Shown: piece after piece, positions 1 through 8,935 of the stretch
How positions within the stretch are numbered: position 1 is the stretch's first letter
Layout of the letters: each line of letters begins with the position of its first letter
Assembly: GCF_901827155.1 (NCBI RefSeq)
Contig: NZ_LR594659.1
Location: 5,242,501-5,306,500, forward strand
DNA: 64,000 bases
Direction of reading: 5' to 3'
Source: Variovorax sp. PBL-H6
GTDB lineage: Bacteria; Pseudomonadota; Gammaproteobacteria; Burkholderiales; Burkholderiaceae_C
Position numbers and translations under genes: made by a program
The notes under the pieces: generated by a model
Databases searched by the model: none
The model's input: the letters and a program-made list of their open reading frames with translations, nothing else
Told to the model about the DNA's origin: nothing

Positions 1-254
1 CCTCACCAACTACCTAATCTGCCATCGGCCGCTCCATTCGCGCAAGGCCTTGCGGTCCCCTGCTTTCATCCGTAGATCTCATGCGGTATTAGCACAGCTT
101 TCGCTGCGTTATCCCCCACGATTGGGCACGTTCCGATGTATTACTCACCCGTTCGCCACTCGCCACCAGGATTGCTCCCGTGCTGCCGTTCGACTTGCAT
201 GTGTAAGGCATGCCGCCAGCGTTCAATCTGAGCCAGGATCAAACTCTATAGTTC
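1..254 (-). rRNA. 16S ribosomal RNA, 5' part (cut by window edge)
   Basis: Read on the minus strand, this segment carries the universal 16S 5' region: AGAGTTTGATCCTGGCTCAG lies at 228-247, followed by the first variable regions. The mature 5' end is placed near 254 by analogy with E. coli, which has seven bases before AGAGTTTG. The gene runs off the left edge, so only about 250 bases of the roughly 1.5 kb gene are present. It should head an rRNA operon read leftwards. The small open frames seen inside it are not genes. Confidence 0.97.
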
Positions 255-464
255 GATCTTGAATTTAACGTCTCTCGCGAGACAAACTCATAAAAACGGA
301 ATTGAAGTGAACTTCACTTCTATTCTCATGAGCATTTAAAGCCTGAAAGGCTTCGTTCCGAAGAACTTGGCCATTCGCCTCAAACGCCCACGCTTATCGG
401 CTGTATATTTTTAACGATCCCACAAGTCAGGCAACTTTCTTCGCCCTTCTTGCCAACCTCGCTG
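255..464 (-). promoter_or_regulatory. rRNA operon leader with boxA-like element and hairpins
   Basis: This untranslated stretch lies between the most proximal rRNA promoter-like unit and the 16S 5' end. On the minus strand it contains GATCGTTAAAA (409-419), which resembles the boxA antitermination element. It also has a perfect palindrome GAAGTGAA-C-TTCACTTC (304-320) and TCTCGCGAGA (273-282). Such palindromes are expected in the precursor stem processed by RNase III, although the 3' partner lies outside the window. No coding potential is seen. Confidence 0.6.
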
Positions 465-512
465 CGATCAGCGAAGCCTTAGATTATTACACGGTTTTGA
501 AAGAACCACCAA
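465..512 (-). promoter_or_regulatory. rRNA promoter-like unit P3 (proximal)
   Basis: On the minus strand a -10-like AATAAT (483-488) has an upstream TTGGTG (507-512) at 18 bp. It is followed by a discriminator/initial segment CTAAGGCTTCGCTGATCG. That downstream segment matches the ones behind the two other units, suggesting a tandem duplicated promoter. It is the unit closest to the 16S gene. Its -35 element is weak. Confidence 0.45.
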
Positions 513-620
513 ACTTTTTTGAAGCCTCTTCAACCTCGCCAACCTATCGATCAGCACAGCTCAACCAAGGCCCCCTCCACCTTCAGCAGCCACCAAAGCC
601 ATTCGACTTCAACAACCAGC

Positions 621-668
621 GCCTTCAGCGGAGCCTTCGATTATGACACGGATTGAACGACTATCACC
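621..668 (-). promoter_or_regulatory. rRNA promoter-like unit P2
   Basis: On the minus strand CATAAT (640-645) is followed by CGAAGGCTCCGCTGAAGG, the same downstream signature as the other two units. The -35 region (about 663-668, GGTGAT) is poor against consensus. Support comes mainly from repetition of the unit rather than from its own strength. Confidence 0.4.
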
Positions 669-730
669 ATCGAAGCCTGCTCTTCTTAGGCTTTCCTCGA
701 GCTTCGCTTGAAGCCCGGGGCATACGCCGA

Positions 731-775
731 TTTCAGCAGAGCCTGCGATTATATGCGGAGTTTTGGGCCATGCAA
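731..775 (-). promoter_or_regulatory. rRNA promoter-like unit P1 (distal, strongest)
   Basis: On the minus strand TTGCAT (770-775) is separated by 16 bp from a perfect TATAAT (748-753). This is followed by CGCAGGCTCTGCTGAAA, shared with P2 and P3. This is the best sigma-70 match of the three and lies about 500 bp upstream of the 16S 5' end. It starts about 110 bp from the divergent uup start codon, so the two transcription units share the 780-887 region. Confidence 0.6.
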
Positions 776-886
776 AAACGACCTTAGACCTTAAGGCCCG
801 CCACGACCCGAGACAGCCCCCGCGCCCGCGGCTCTTCGTCAGGCCTGGCCCTCCGTCGGCTAAGCCCCTCCGATAATCCGCACCAC

Positions 887-2791
887 ATGGCACTCATCTC
901 ACTCCTCAACGCGCAACTAGCGTTCGGGCACGTCCCGCTGCTCGATCACGCGGACCTATCGTTGCTCGAGTTCGAGCGTATCGGACTCATCGGCCGCAAT
1001 GGTGCCGGCAAGTCTTCGCTCCTGAAAATCCTGGGCGGTCTCGAGAAACCTGACGACGGGACTCTCCAAGCGCAGCAAGGTCTGCGCATTGCGTATGTGG
1101 CGCAAGATCCGCAGCTCGACCTGAACGCCAGCGTGTTCACAGCCGCGAGCGCCGGGCTGGCGAAAGCTGTCGCGCTTCGCGAGCAATATCTTTCCGCGGC
1201 CACGGGTCTTGATCTCAACGCGTTGCAATCGCAGATCGAAGCTTTCGACGCGTGGAACTGGGAACAGCGCGTCGAAGAGACCTTGCACCGACTGCACCTC
1301 GATGGCGCCGCACGGGTCGGCGAATTGTCCGGCGGAACCCGCAAACGCGTGGCCCTTGCGCAGGCGCTGGTCGCCGCGCCCAACGTGCTGCTCCTAGACG
1401 AGCCGACCAATCACCTCGATCTGGATTCGATCGAATGGCTCGAACAGCTGCTGATCGATTTCAAAGGCAGTGTGGTCACCATCACGCATGACCGCAGCTT
1501 CCTCAATCGGGTGGCAACCCGCATCGTGGAGCTAGACCGCGGCAAGCTCAGTTCGTACCCCGGCAATTTCGAACAATACCTGGCGCAGAAGGAAGCGCAA
1601 ATTGCCCAGGAAGCTGTCCTTATCGCCAAGGCCGACAAGCTGCTGGCGCAGGAAGAGATCTGGATCCGCAAGGGCGTCGAGGCCCGCCGCACCCGCAGTC
1701 AAAGTCGCATCAGCCGACTCGAGGCGCTGCGAGCTCGACGTACCGCCCGGCGCGAGGCACTTGGCAGCGTCAGCATGGATGTGGCATCCGGCCAGACCAG
1801 TGGAAAGATCGTTGCGGAATTGACGGGCGCAACCAAGGCCTTCGGCGACAAGACGGTTATCCGGAACTTCAGCGGGACCATCCTGCGCGGCGACAAGGTC
1901 GGCCTGGTGGGGCCGAACGGCGCCGGCAAGACCACATTGCTGAAGCTCATTCTTGGCGAGCTCGAGCCCGACAGCGGCAAGATTCGGCGCGGCACGAATC
2001 TGCAGGTCGCCTACTTCGATCAGATGCGCGCAGCGCTGCAGCTCGATGCCACGCTGGAGGATTTCATTAGTCCGGGCAGCGAGTGGATCGAGATCGGCAA
2101 CCAGCGCAAGCATGTCAAGAGCTATCTCGCGGATTTCCTGTTCTCGCCAGCGCGCGCGCAATCGCCGGTGCGCTCGCTGAGCGGAGGCGAGCGCAATCGG
2201 CTATTGCTCGCCCGCCTGTTTGCGCGCCCGGCCAATGTGCTGGTGCTCGACGAACCCACCAACGACCTCGACATCGACACGCTCGAACTGCTTGAAGACC
2301 TGCTGCAGAACTACGACGGCACCGTGTTCCTCGTGAGCCATGACCGAACCTTTCTCGACAATGTGGTGACGAGCACCATCGCCTTCGAAGGCGATGGCCT
2401 CTGGCGTGAATACGAAGGCAGCGTGGAAGACTGGTTGATCCAATCGAAGCGCGCTCGCGAGATCGCTGCCGAAAGGGCCCAGGCTTCCCCCGCGTCCGCT
2501 CTGAGCCCCGCTGCACCCTCCGCCGCGCCGGCAGCGGCTGCGCGCGTGGGCACGCGCAGAAAGCTCAGCTACAAGGAGCAGCGCGAATTCGAGACCCTGC
2601 CCGCCCGGATCGCGGAACTTGAAGAAGAACAGAAGCGCATCACCGAAATACTCGAGTTGGAGGGTGGTGCAATCTACGCCAGCGAGGCATCGCGCGCCGC
2701 CGAGCTCGCGCAGCGTCACGCCCAGATCGACGAGGAATTGCTGGCCGCAATGGAGCGCTGGGAGGTGCTGGATTCGGCGCGCCAAGGCTGA
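887..2791 (+). CDS. uup: ABC-F family ATPase Uup
   Basis: This is a soluble, duplicated ABC ATPase with no membrane domain. ABC-F proteins act on ribosomes; Uup is also linked to branched DNA intermediates and to precise transposon excision. The first nucleotide-binding domain has Walker A GRNGAGKSS (about residues 36-44), signature LSGG (about 147) and Walker B VLLLDEPTNHLD. The second has GPNGAGKTT (about 345), LSGGERNR and VLVLDEPTNDLD. A charged interdomain linker (about 215-285) and a C-terminal coiled coil beginning RRKLSYKEQREFE are hallmarks of Uup rather than EttA. Length (634 aa) is normal. It stands alone, divergent from the rRNA operon. Confidence 0.9.
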   Translation: MALISLLNAQLAFGHVPLLDHADLSLLEFERIGLIGRNGAGKSSLLKILGGLEKPDDGTLQAQQGLRIAYVAQDPQLDLNASVFTAASAGLAKAVALREQYLSAATGLDLNALQSQIEAFDAWNWEQRVEETLHRLHLDGAARVGELSGGTRKRVALAQALVAAPNVLLLDEPTNHLDLDSIEWLEQLLIDFKGSVVTITHDRSFLNRVATRIVELDRGKLSSYPGNFEQYLAQKEAQIAQEAVLIAKADKLLAQEEIWIRKGVEARRTRSQSRISRLEALRARRTARREALGSVSMDVASGQTSGKIVAELTGATKAFGDKTVIRNFSGTILRGDKVGLVGPNGAGKTTLLKLILGELEPDSGKIRRGTNLQVAYFDQMRAALQLDATLEDFISPGSEWIEIGNQRKHVKSYLADFLFSPARAQSPVRSLSGGERNRLLLARLFARPANVLVLDEPTNDLDIDTLELLEDLLQNYDGTVFLVSHDRTFLDNVVTSTIAFEGDGLWREYEGSVEDWLIQSKRAREIAAERAQASPASALSPAAPSAAPAAAARVGTRRKLSYKEQREFETLPARIAELEEEQKRITEILELEGGAIYASEASRAAELAQRHAQIDEELLAAMERWEVLDSARQG

Positions 2792-2868
2792 GCGGCGGCG
2801 CCTTCGTCCGACGTTCGGCTGACGCCGGCTGAGCTATATAGAAGCAGCTGAAACTCCGATCGAGCTGC

Positions 2869-4632
2869 ATGATCTCATTCAAGGCCTTTCACCCCGGCGC
2901 GCGCGCATGGCGCAGTTGCGCCGCAGCGCTGTGCTCGACCTTCCTCTTGCTCTCGGCCTGCGCCGAGCTGCCCCAGAATGTTCAAAGGCCGGTATCGAGA
3001 GCGCTCGCATCGCCTGCGGGAACGCCCCTCGCGCAGTTGGTGCAGCAGCGCCGCCAAGCTGCATCGACGCGCAACGAATCTGGCTTCATGCTGCTCGACG
3101 GACCGCCGGCCGCCTATGGCAGCCGCCTCGCCTTGGCCGAGGGTGCGAGGAAGACGCTCGACCTTCAGTACTACGCCATCCATGCCGACGCCAGCACCGA
3201 ACGCCTGCTCACCGCCGTGCGTGATGCGGCGGCCCGCGGCGTGCGTGTGCGCATCCTGCTGGACGATTTTCACAGCACCGGCCGCAACGCATCGGTGATG
3301 CGCCTGGCTTTCGTGCCCAACATCGAGATGCGGATGTTCAATCCGGTGCCCGGTTCCCGCGGTTCGAGCCTCGCCCGGATGTTCAACGCCATCGAGGACG
3401 CCTCGCGCATCCAGCAGCGCATGCACAACAAGCTCTTTATCGCCGACAACGTGCTCGGGGTGACAGGCGGGCGCAATCTGGGCGACGCCTACTTCGGGAA
3501 TGCTCAAGCCGGCAACTTCGTGGACATGGATGTGTTGGCGGCCGGACCCATCGTGCAGGACCTGTCCCGCAGCTTCGATGCCTACTGGAACAACGAGCGT
3601 GCCTATCCCGTTCAATCGCTGGTAAAGCGCGAGGAGCTCGAGGAGCTACGCAACGAATCGCGCAATGAAGGGCGCAGCGAACACGAGAAGGACGCGAACA
3701 CCGGTGCGCCCAGGCCGCCTGACGGCGAGCCGCAACCGCGTAAGGCCGAGCCAACGGCCGAGCAACAGAACCGCGCCTGGGATGAAAAGGCGATGGATCT
3801 GAGCACCGCCAGTTTCGTCTGGGCGCCGGCCGCGGTCATGGTGGACAAGCCGGCCAAGATCCCCGCCGACTCGCCTGGCGGCGGCGCAGGCACAGGCAAG
3901 GCGCCCGGCCTCGTGGTGGCTCAGCAAGGTCAGGGCAGGACGGCCGCGGCGTCGGGCGGCTCGCTTGGCGGAGCGGCGGCGGCGGCCTCCAACGGCGACA
4001 CCGTCGTCGAAGGACTTCTGCAGATGATCGGCCGAGCCCAAAGCGACCTCCTCATCATCTCGCCGTACTTCGTGCCTGGCCCGGACATGAAACACGCCTT
4101 CGCCTCGGCGCTCGCGCGAGGCGTCAAGATCCGCGTGCTGACGAATTCACTCGCATCCAATGACGCGCCGCTGGCACACGTTGGCTATGCCCGCCATCGC
4201 GAAGAAATGCTGGCGATGGGCATCGGCCTGTACGAGCTGCGCAGCGAACAGGCGGGACTGGGCAGCGCGTTCGGCTCCGCCGGAGGAAGCACGCTGGGCG
4301 AATCGCGCTCGATGCTGCATTCCAAGGTGCTGGTGATGGACGGCCGACTGCTGGTGGTCGGATCGATGAACCTCGATCTGCGTTCGCAGTTGCAGAACAC
4401 CGAGATCGCTCTGCTCATCCGCAGCGACGAACTCTCCCGCATCGCCGCAGGACAGATCGAGACCGCCATGGCCAAAGCGGCCTGGCACGTCGAGCGGAGC
4501 AACGGCGGCCTGGTCTGGCGCGCACCCCAAGACAGCGGCCTCAAGGACAGCACGACAGACCCGGATGCGAGTGTCGGACTGCGCCTACTCCTGAGGCTGT
4601 TCGGCCCCCTCGCGCCGGACCGGCTGCTCTGA
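2869..4632 (+). CDS. ClsC/YmdC-like phospholipase D family lipoprotein
   Basis: This is a phospholipase D superfamily protein with two HKD motifs. The first, MHNKLFIADN followed by GGRN, is near residue 184; the second, HSKVLVMD followed by GSMNLD, is near residue 483. The layout matches the ClsC/YmdC branch of cardiolipin synthases, which join phosphatidyl groups at the inner membrane. The N-terminus has a hydrophobic segment ending in LSAC, a lipoprotein-type signal. The protein is 587 aa, longer than typical ClsC (about 470-520). The surplus is a charged then Gly/Ala-rich insert at about residues 255-375 between the halves. Synthase versus another phosphodiester transfer activity cannot be decided from sequence. 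Confidence 0.8.
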   Translation: MISFKAFHPGARAWRSCAAALCSTFLLLSACAELPQNVQRPVSRALASPAGTPLAQLVQQRRQAASTRNESGFMLLDGPPAAYGSRLALAEGARKTLDLQYYAIHADASTERLLTAVRDAAARGVRVRILLDDFHSTGRNASVMRLAFVPNIEMRMFNPVPGSRGSSLARMFNAIEDASRIQQRMHNKLFIADNVLGVTGGRNLGDAYFGNAQAGNFVDMDVLAAGPIVQDLSRSFDAYWNNERAYPVQSLVKREELEELRNESRNEGRSEHEKDANTGAPRPPDGEPQPRKAEPTAEQQNRAWDEKAMDLSTASFVWAPAAVMVDKPAKIPADSPGGGAGTGKAPGLVVAQQGQGRTAAASGGSLGGAAAAASNGDTVVEGLLQMIGRAQSDLLIISPYFVPGPDMKHAFASALARGVKIRVLTNSLASNDAPLAHVGYARHREEMLAMGIGLYELRSEQAGLGSAFGSAGGSTLGESRSMLHSKVLVMDGRLLVVGSMNLDLRSQLQNTEIALLIRSDELSRIAAGQIETAMAKAAWHVERSNGGLVWRAPQDSGLKDSTTDPDASVGLRLLLRLFGPLAPDRLL

Positions 4633-4635
4633 GAC

Positions 4636-6063
4636 TCAAAGCTGTGCGCGGACGCGGGCGAACACCTTCCAGAAGGTGGCGTCCTGCGCGGTTGCAAAGT
4701 TGATGCGCATCAGCGTGCTGGGCGGCCGCCGCGCGTGGAACAGCGACCCCGGCGCCAGCAGGTATCCCTCGTCGAGCATGTGCTGGGTCAGTTCATCGGT
4801 GTCGACCCCGGTGTCGACCCAGCCGAACAGCCCCGCCGGCTCCGCCGCCAGCGTACAACCTCCCGCGATTGCCAGCTTCACCGCGCGCCCGCGTGCGCCG
4901 TCCAGGCGCAGGCGCACGCGCTCGGCATGGCGGCGCAATTGGCCCTGGTCGATGCACCAGGCGAGCGCGCGCTCGAACAGCGAAGGCGTGGTCAGCGTCG
5001 TCAACAGCTTGGTCTCGAGCATGCGTCCGACCAGCTGTGGGGACGCCGCCAGGAAACCGATGCGCCAATTGGGCGCGAGGATCTTCGCGAAACCGCTCAC
5101 GTAAACGGTGCGCTGCAAGCCGTCGAGTGCGCACAGCCGTGTGGCGTGCTCCGGGGCCAGGTGGCTGTAGGTGTCGTCCTCGACAATGTGGAAGCCATGC
5201 TGGTTGGCCAGTTGAAGCACCCGATGCGCGCTGCCCGGCGAGAGGCTGTAGCCAGTCGGGTTGTGCAGCACGCTCACGCTGACGAAAAGCTTCGGCTTGT
5301 GGCCGTCGCCGGCATTGCAGTAGCGCTCCATCACCTCCAGGTCGGGCCCGTCCGCCTTGCGCGGCACAGGCAGGATGCGCATGCCGAGCGCCTCGAGCCG
5401 CGCGAACTCCAGCGCCCATCCTGGCTCCTCGACCATCACCGGATCGCCGGGCCGCAGCAGCGTGCGGCTCACGATGTCGAGCGCATGCGTGGCCCCGACG
5501 GTGGTCACGATCTGCTCTGCGCCCGCGGGCACGTTGATGCTGGCGAGCTTGGTCGCGAGGCTGCGCCGCAGACCGCTATCGCCTGCGGGCTCGCCGTATT
5601 GCAACGAGAAGTCCTGCAGCGCCCGCGTGCTGGTCACGCGCCGGACGGCAGCGGCAGTGAAGGGCGAGGCCAGCCATTCAGAGGGGAATACGCCCATCCC
5701 TGGCTGCGGCTTGTCGCTGGGGCGGTGGAACATGCCGCGGATGAGCGTGCTCGCGTCTGCGGGCACCGGCCGCGACACGGCCGGCTGCGCCAAGGGGGCG
5801 AGGGTCGATAACGCCGCACCCGCTTGCGCGGCAATCGAATCGCGCACATAAAAGCCGCGCTGGCGCCGCGCTTCAACCAAGCCCTGCGCGAGCAGCTGGT
5901 CGTAGGCGGCCACCACCGTGTGCGGACTCACGCCCTGCTGCCGTGCGCACTCGCGCACCGAAGGCAGCCGCGCCCCCGGCGCGAGCAGGCGGGTCCGGAT
6001 GCGCTCGGCGAAGCGGCTGGCCAACTGCTCGGTCAGCGACTGGGTTGAAGTTCGTGTCAGCAT
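4636..6063 (-). CDS. MocR/PdxR-type regulator (GntR HTH + aminotransferase fold)
   Basis: The protein has 475 aa. A winged-helix GntR domain (about residues 1-70, with LPSVRECARQQGVSPHTVV) is fused to a class I aminotransferase-like domain. That domain carries the PLP lysine in GFAKILAPNWRIGFL. MocR proteins use PLP or a PLP-amino acid adduct as effector and usually control a divergent gene. The ATG at 6063 was chosen because it begins MLTRTSTQSLTEQL just before the HTH; an upstream in-frame ATG would run into the operator region. The divergent neighbour is the exporter/aminotransferase operon starting at 6166, the obvious target. The ligand is unknown. Confidence 0.88.
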   Translation of the reverse strand: MLTRTSTQSLTEQLASRFAERIRTRLLAPGARLPSVRECARQQGVSPHTVVAAYDQLLAQGLVEARRQRGFYVRDSIAAQAGAALSTLAPLAQPAVSRPVPADASTLIRGMFHRPSDKPQPGMGVFPSEWLASPFTAAAVRRVTSTRALQDFSLQYGEPAGDSGLRRSLATKLASINVPAGAEQIVTTVGATHALDIVSRTLLRPGDPVMVEEPGWALEFARLEALGMRILPVPRKADGPDLEVMERYCNAGDGHKPKLFVSVSVLHNPTGYSLSPGSAHRVLQLANQHGFHIVEDDTYSHLAPEHATRLCALDGLQRTVYVSGFAKILAPNWRIGFLAASPQLVGRMLETKLLTTLTTPSLFERALAWCIDQGQLRRHAERVRLRLDGARGRAVKLAIAGGCTLAAEPAGLFGWVDTGVDTDELTQHMLDEGYLLAPGSLFHARRPPSTLMRINFATAQDATFWKVFARVRAQL

Positions 6064-6092
6064 GCGCGCGCCTGCTCTGTGTCGATGATTGA

Positions 6093-6133
6093 ACCGATAC
6101 AGGCTCGAGTCATGTTCGACAATCTGTATCGGT
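6093..6133. promoter_or_regulatory. Inverted-repeat operator between mocR and lysE-type gene
   Basis: ACCGATACAG (6093-6102) and CTGTATCGGT (6124-6133) form a perfect 10-bp inverted repeat with centres 31 bp apart, about three helical turns. It lies in the 102-bp intergenic region between the divergent MocR regulator and the exporter operon. It is the best candidate for the MocR binding site. Confidence 0.65.
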
Positions 6134-6165
6134 ACTGTAATGGTCGTCAGTTTAGAGTGTGTGCC

Positions 6166-6765
6166 ATGAACTGGCAAGAATTCACCGGCCTGCTGGTGCT
6201 GGCCACGGCGATGAGCTTCTCGCCCGGCCCCAACACCACGCTCTCCACCGCACTGGCCGCCAACGGCGGCCTGCCGCGCGCCATGCGCTTCGTGCTCGCC
6301 GTGCCAGTGGGCTGGACACTGCTGCTGGGCCTGTGCGCCGCCGGCATCGGCGCGCTGGTGGTGGCTGCGCCGTCATTGCGCTGGGCCATCAAGGCGTTCG
6401 GCATCGCCTACCTGCTGTGGCTGGCCTGGAAGCTCAGTGGCAGCGCCACGATGGGTCAGGCCGATGGCAAGCAGCTGCGGGTCGGCTTCTGGCAGGGCGT
6501 GATGCTGCAGTTCGTCAACATCAAGGCTTGGCTGCTGGCGCTGACGCTGGTCGCCACCTGGATCGCTGGCCAACCCGACGCGTTGCGGCGCTTCGCCATC
6601 GTGGCGCCGGTGATGCTGGTCTATGCCTTCACCAGCAACTTCGCCTATGCGCTCGCCGGCTCGCTGCTGCGCACCTGGCTGGCGCACGGGCAACGCCTGC
6701 TTTGGTTCAACCGTGCCATGGCCGCCGTGCTGGTGCTCACCGCCTGGTGGATGGCCAGCGTATGA
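6166..6765 (+). CDS. LysE/RhtB family amino acid exporter (first copy)
   Basis: This 199-aa integral membrane protein has about six hydrophobic segments and the LysE/RhtB N-terminal signature SFSPGPNTTL near residue 20. Family members export amino acids or related metabolites. The ATG at 6166 (MNWQEFTGLL) starts directly before the first membrane helix. An earlier in-frame ATG would add residues encoded across the operator. It is the first gene of the divergent operon, and its stop overlaps the next start by ATGA. Substrate is not determinable from sequence. Confidence 0.85.
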   Translation: MNWQEFTGLLVLATAMSFSPGPNTTLSTALAANGGLPRAMRFVLAVPVGWTLLLGLCAAGIGALVVAAPSLRWAIKAFGIAYLLWLAWKLSGSATMGQADGKQLRVGFWQGVMLQFVNIKAWLLALTLVATWIAGQPDALRRFAIVAPVMLVYAFTSNFAYALAGSLLRTWLAHGQRLLWFNRAMAAVLVLTAWWMASV

Positions 6766-7703
6766 AGATCAAGGACGAAACCCTGGGCATGTGGCTCGGC
6801 GTGCTCGGGGTGGCCTTCTTCGCGGTCACATTGCCGATGACCCGGCTGGCCACCGGCACGCAAGACGCCCCGCAGCTCTCGCCATGGTTTCTGACATTGG
6901 GCCGGGCGGCGCTGGCGGGTTTGCTGTCGGTGATCTTCCTGCTCGCCACCCGCTCGCCGCTGCCGCAACGCCACCAATGGAAACCGCTCGGCATGGCCAT
7001 GCTGGGCAACGCGATCGGGTTCCCGCTGCTGCTCGCCTATGCGTTGCGGATCGTCAGCGCCAGTCATGCCGCAGTGGTGACGGCCTTGCTGCCGCTGGTG
7101 ACGGCGGCTTGCGCAGCCTGGGTGCTGCACCAGCGCGCCCGGCTCGGGTTCTGGCTCTGCGCGCTGGCGGGTAGCGGGCTCGTCATCGTGTTCTCCATGC
7201 TTCGTGCAGGCGAGCAGCAGTTCGGCTTCGCCTGGGGCGACCTGCTGCTGGTGGGCGCCGTCTTCGCAGCCTCGCTCGGCTACATCTACGGCGCGCAGAT
7301 CACGCCGGCACTTGGGGCCGAGCGCGTGATCTGCTGGGTCTGCGTGATGGCGCTGCCCGTCACGATGCCCGGCGCGCTGTGGCTGTGGCCGCAGCAACCG
7401 ATTGCGACCTCGTCCTGGCTGGGCTTCGTCTACGTCGGCGTTTTCTCGATGTGGGTGGGCTTCTTTGCCTGGTACCGGGGCTTGGCCATGGGCGGCGCGC
7501 TGCGCGTGAGCCAGGCCCAGTTGCTGCAACCATTTCTCTCGATCCTCGTCGCGGTGCCGCTGCTCGGCGAACCGATCGATCTCGTCACGCTCGGCTTCGC
7601 GGTGGGGGTGGTGGCCACCGTGGTGGCCGGCAAGAAGCTCTCTCAGGCGCGCCCCGCCGCCGCATCATCACAACAACTGGCACATCCGAAGGAAACGACA
7701 TGA
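6762..7703 (+). CDS. EamA/DMT family transporter
   Basis: This 313-aa protein has about ten hydrophobic segments in two repeated halves, typical of drug/metabolite transporter (EamA) permeases. These commonly export amino acids, nucleosides or small organics. It overlaps the preceding exporter by 4 bp and the following aminotransferase by 4 bp, indicating translational coupling. A second exporter in the same operon suggests removal of a toxic amino compound or its derivatives. Confidence 0.85.
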   Translation: MKIKDETLGMWLGVLGVAFFAVTLPMTRLATGTQDAPQLSPWFLTLGRAALAGLLSVIFLLATRSPLPQRHQWKPLGMAMLGNAIGFPLLLAYALRIVSASHAAVVTALLPLVTAACAAWVLHQRARLGFWLCALAGSGLVIVFSMLRAGEQQFGFAWGDLLLVGAVFAASLGYIYGAQITPALGAERVICWVCVMALPVTMPGALWLWPQQPIATSSWLGFVYVGVFSMWVGFFAWYRGLAMGGALRVSQAQLLQPFLSILVAVPLLGEPIDLVTLGFAVGVVATVVAGKKLSQARPAAASSQQLAHPKETT

Positions 7704-8914
7704 ACTGGAAACTCGCCGCCCGCGCAGAAAAGATGAACCCCTCGGTGATCCGCGAGATCCTCAAGGTCACCGAGCGTCCCGGCATCATCAGCCTGGCGGG
7801 CGGCCTGCCCTCGCCCAAGACCTTCCCGGTCAGCGCCTTCGCCGAAGCCTGCGCCGAGGTGCTGCACAAGGACGGCCAGGCCGCACTGCAATACGCGGCC
7901 AGCGAGGGCTACGGGCCGTTGCGCGAAGCGGTCGCTGCAATGCTGCCGTGGCCGGTCGATCCGGCCCAGGTGCTGATCACCACCGGCTCGCAGCAGGGCC
8001 TGGACCTGATCGCCAAGATCCTGCTCGACCCCGGCAGCCGCGTGCTGGTGGAGACGCCCACCTACCTCGGCGCGCTGCAAGCCTTCTCGCCGATGGAACC
8101 CGAGGCCGTCAGCGTCGCCAGTGACGACGAGGGTGTGCGGGTGGACGACCTTCAGGCCAAGGCCAAGGACGCCCGCTTCGTCTACCTGCTGCCGAATTTC
8201 CAGAACCCGACCGGCCGCACCATGACCGAGGCACGCCGCGCAGCGGTGTCCGCAGTTGCCGCCGAGGCAGGCTTGCCGATCGTCGAGGACAACCCGTACG
8301 GCGACCTCTGGTTCGACGAGGCGCCACCTCTTCCGCTCACGGCACGCAATCCCGAAGGCTGCATCTATCTCGGCTCCTTTTCGAAGGTACTGGCGCCGGG
8401 CCTGCGGCTGGGTTTCCTGGTCGCACCGAAAGCGATCTTTCCCAAGTTGCTGCAGGCCAAGCAGGCGGCCGATCTGCACAGCCCCACCTTCAACCAGCGC
8501 GTGGTCGCGGAGGTGATGAAGGAAGGCTTCCTCGAGCGCCACGTGCCGACCATCCGAGCGCTCTACAAGCGCCAGCGCGACGCGATGCTCGCCGCACTCG
8601 AGAGGGAGATGCAGGGCCTGGGCGTGAGCTTCAACAAGCCGGCGGGCGGCATGTTTCTCTGGCTGCGCCTGCCCGAGGGCATGAATGCCGTGGCGCTGCT
8701 GCCCAAGGCAGTGGAGCGCGGCGTTGCCTTCGTCCCCGGTATGCCCTTCTACGCCGGCGCCGGAGACGTGCGCACGCTGCGTTTGTCCTTCGTGACCGCC
8801 AGCGTCGAGGAAATCGACACGGCAATCACCGCACTGGCCGGCGCCGTGCGCGAACAGCTGGCGTATCAAGCCGCGGCTGAAGTCCAGCGTCAGATGGCCG
8901 CAAGCGCCGCATAA
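7700..8914 (+). CDS. PLP-dependent aminotransferase, class I/II
   Basis: The protein has 404 aa of fold-type I. The Schiff-base lysine is Lys229 within SFSKVLAPGLRLGF. Other family marks are NFQNPTGR and VEDNPYGDLW. It resembles the 2-aminoadipate aminotransferase-like (LysN) enzymes and is also the fold relative of the divergent MocR regulator. It should move the amino group of an amino acid to a 2-oxoacid. The ATG at 7700 is preceded by GAAGGAAACGAC and overlaps the EamA stop. The true amino donor is unknown. Confidence 0.88.
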   Translation: MNWKLAARAEKMNPSVIREILKVTERPGIISLAGGLPSPKTFPVSAFAEACAEVLHKDGQAALQYAASEGYGPLREAVAAMLPWPVDPAQVLITTGSQQGLDLIAKILLDPGSRVLVETPTYLGALQAFSPMEPEAVSVASDDEGVRVDDLQAKAKDARFVYLLPNFQNPTGRTMTEARRAAVSAVAAEAGLPIVEDNPYGDLWFDEAPPLPLTARNPEGCIYLGSFSKVLAPGLRLGFLVAPKAIFPKLLQAKQAADLHSPTFNQRVVAEVMKEGFLERHVPTIRALYKRQRDAMLAALEREMQGLGVSFNKPAGGMFLWLRLPEGMNAVALLPKAVERGVAFVPGMPFYAGAGDVRTLRLSFVTASVEEIDTAITALAGAVREQLAYQAAAEVQRQMAASAA

Positions 8915-8935
8915 CCCATCGACAAGGGCAAGCCG

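Noticed and set aside
50..262. Small open frame at the left edge
   Set aside because: It lies within the 16S rRNA gene.
4735..5811. Long open frame on the plus strand
   Set aside because: It is a shadow of the MocR-type regulator on the minus strand, with no recognisable domain.
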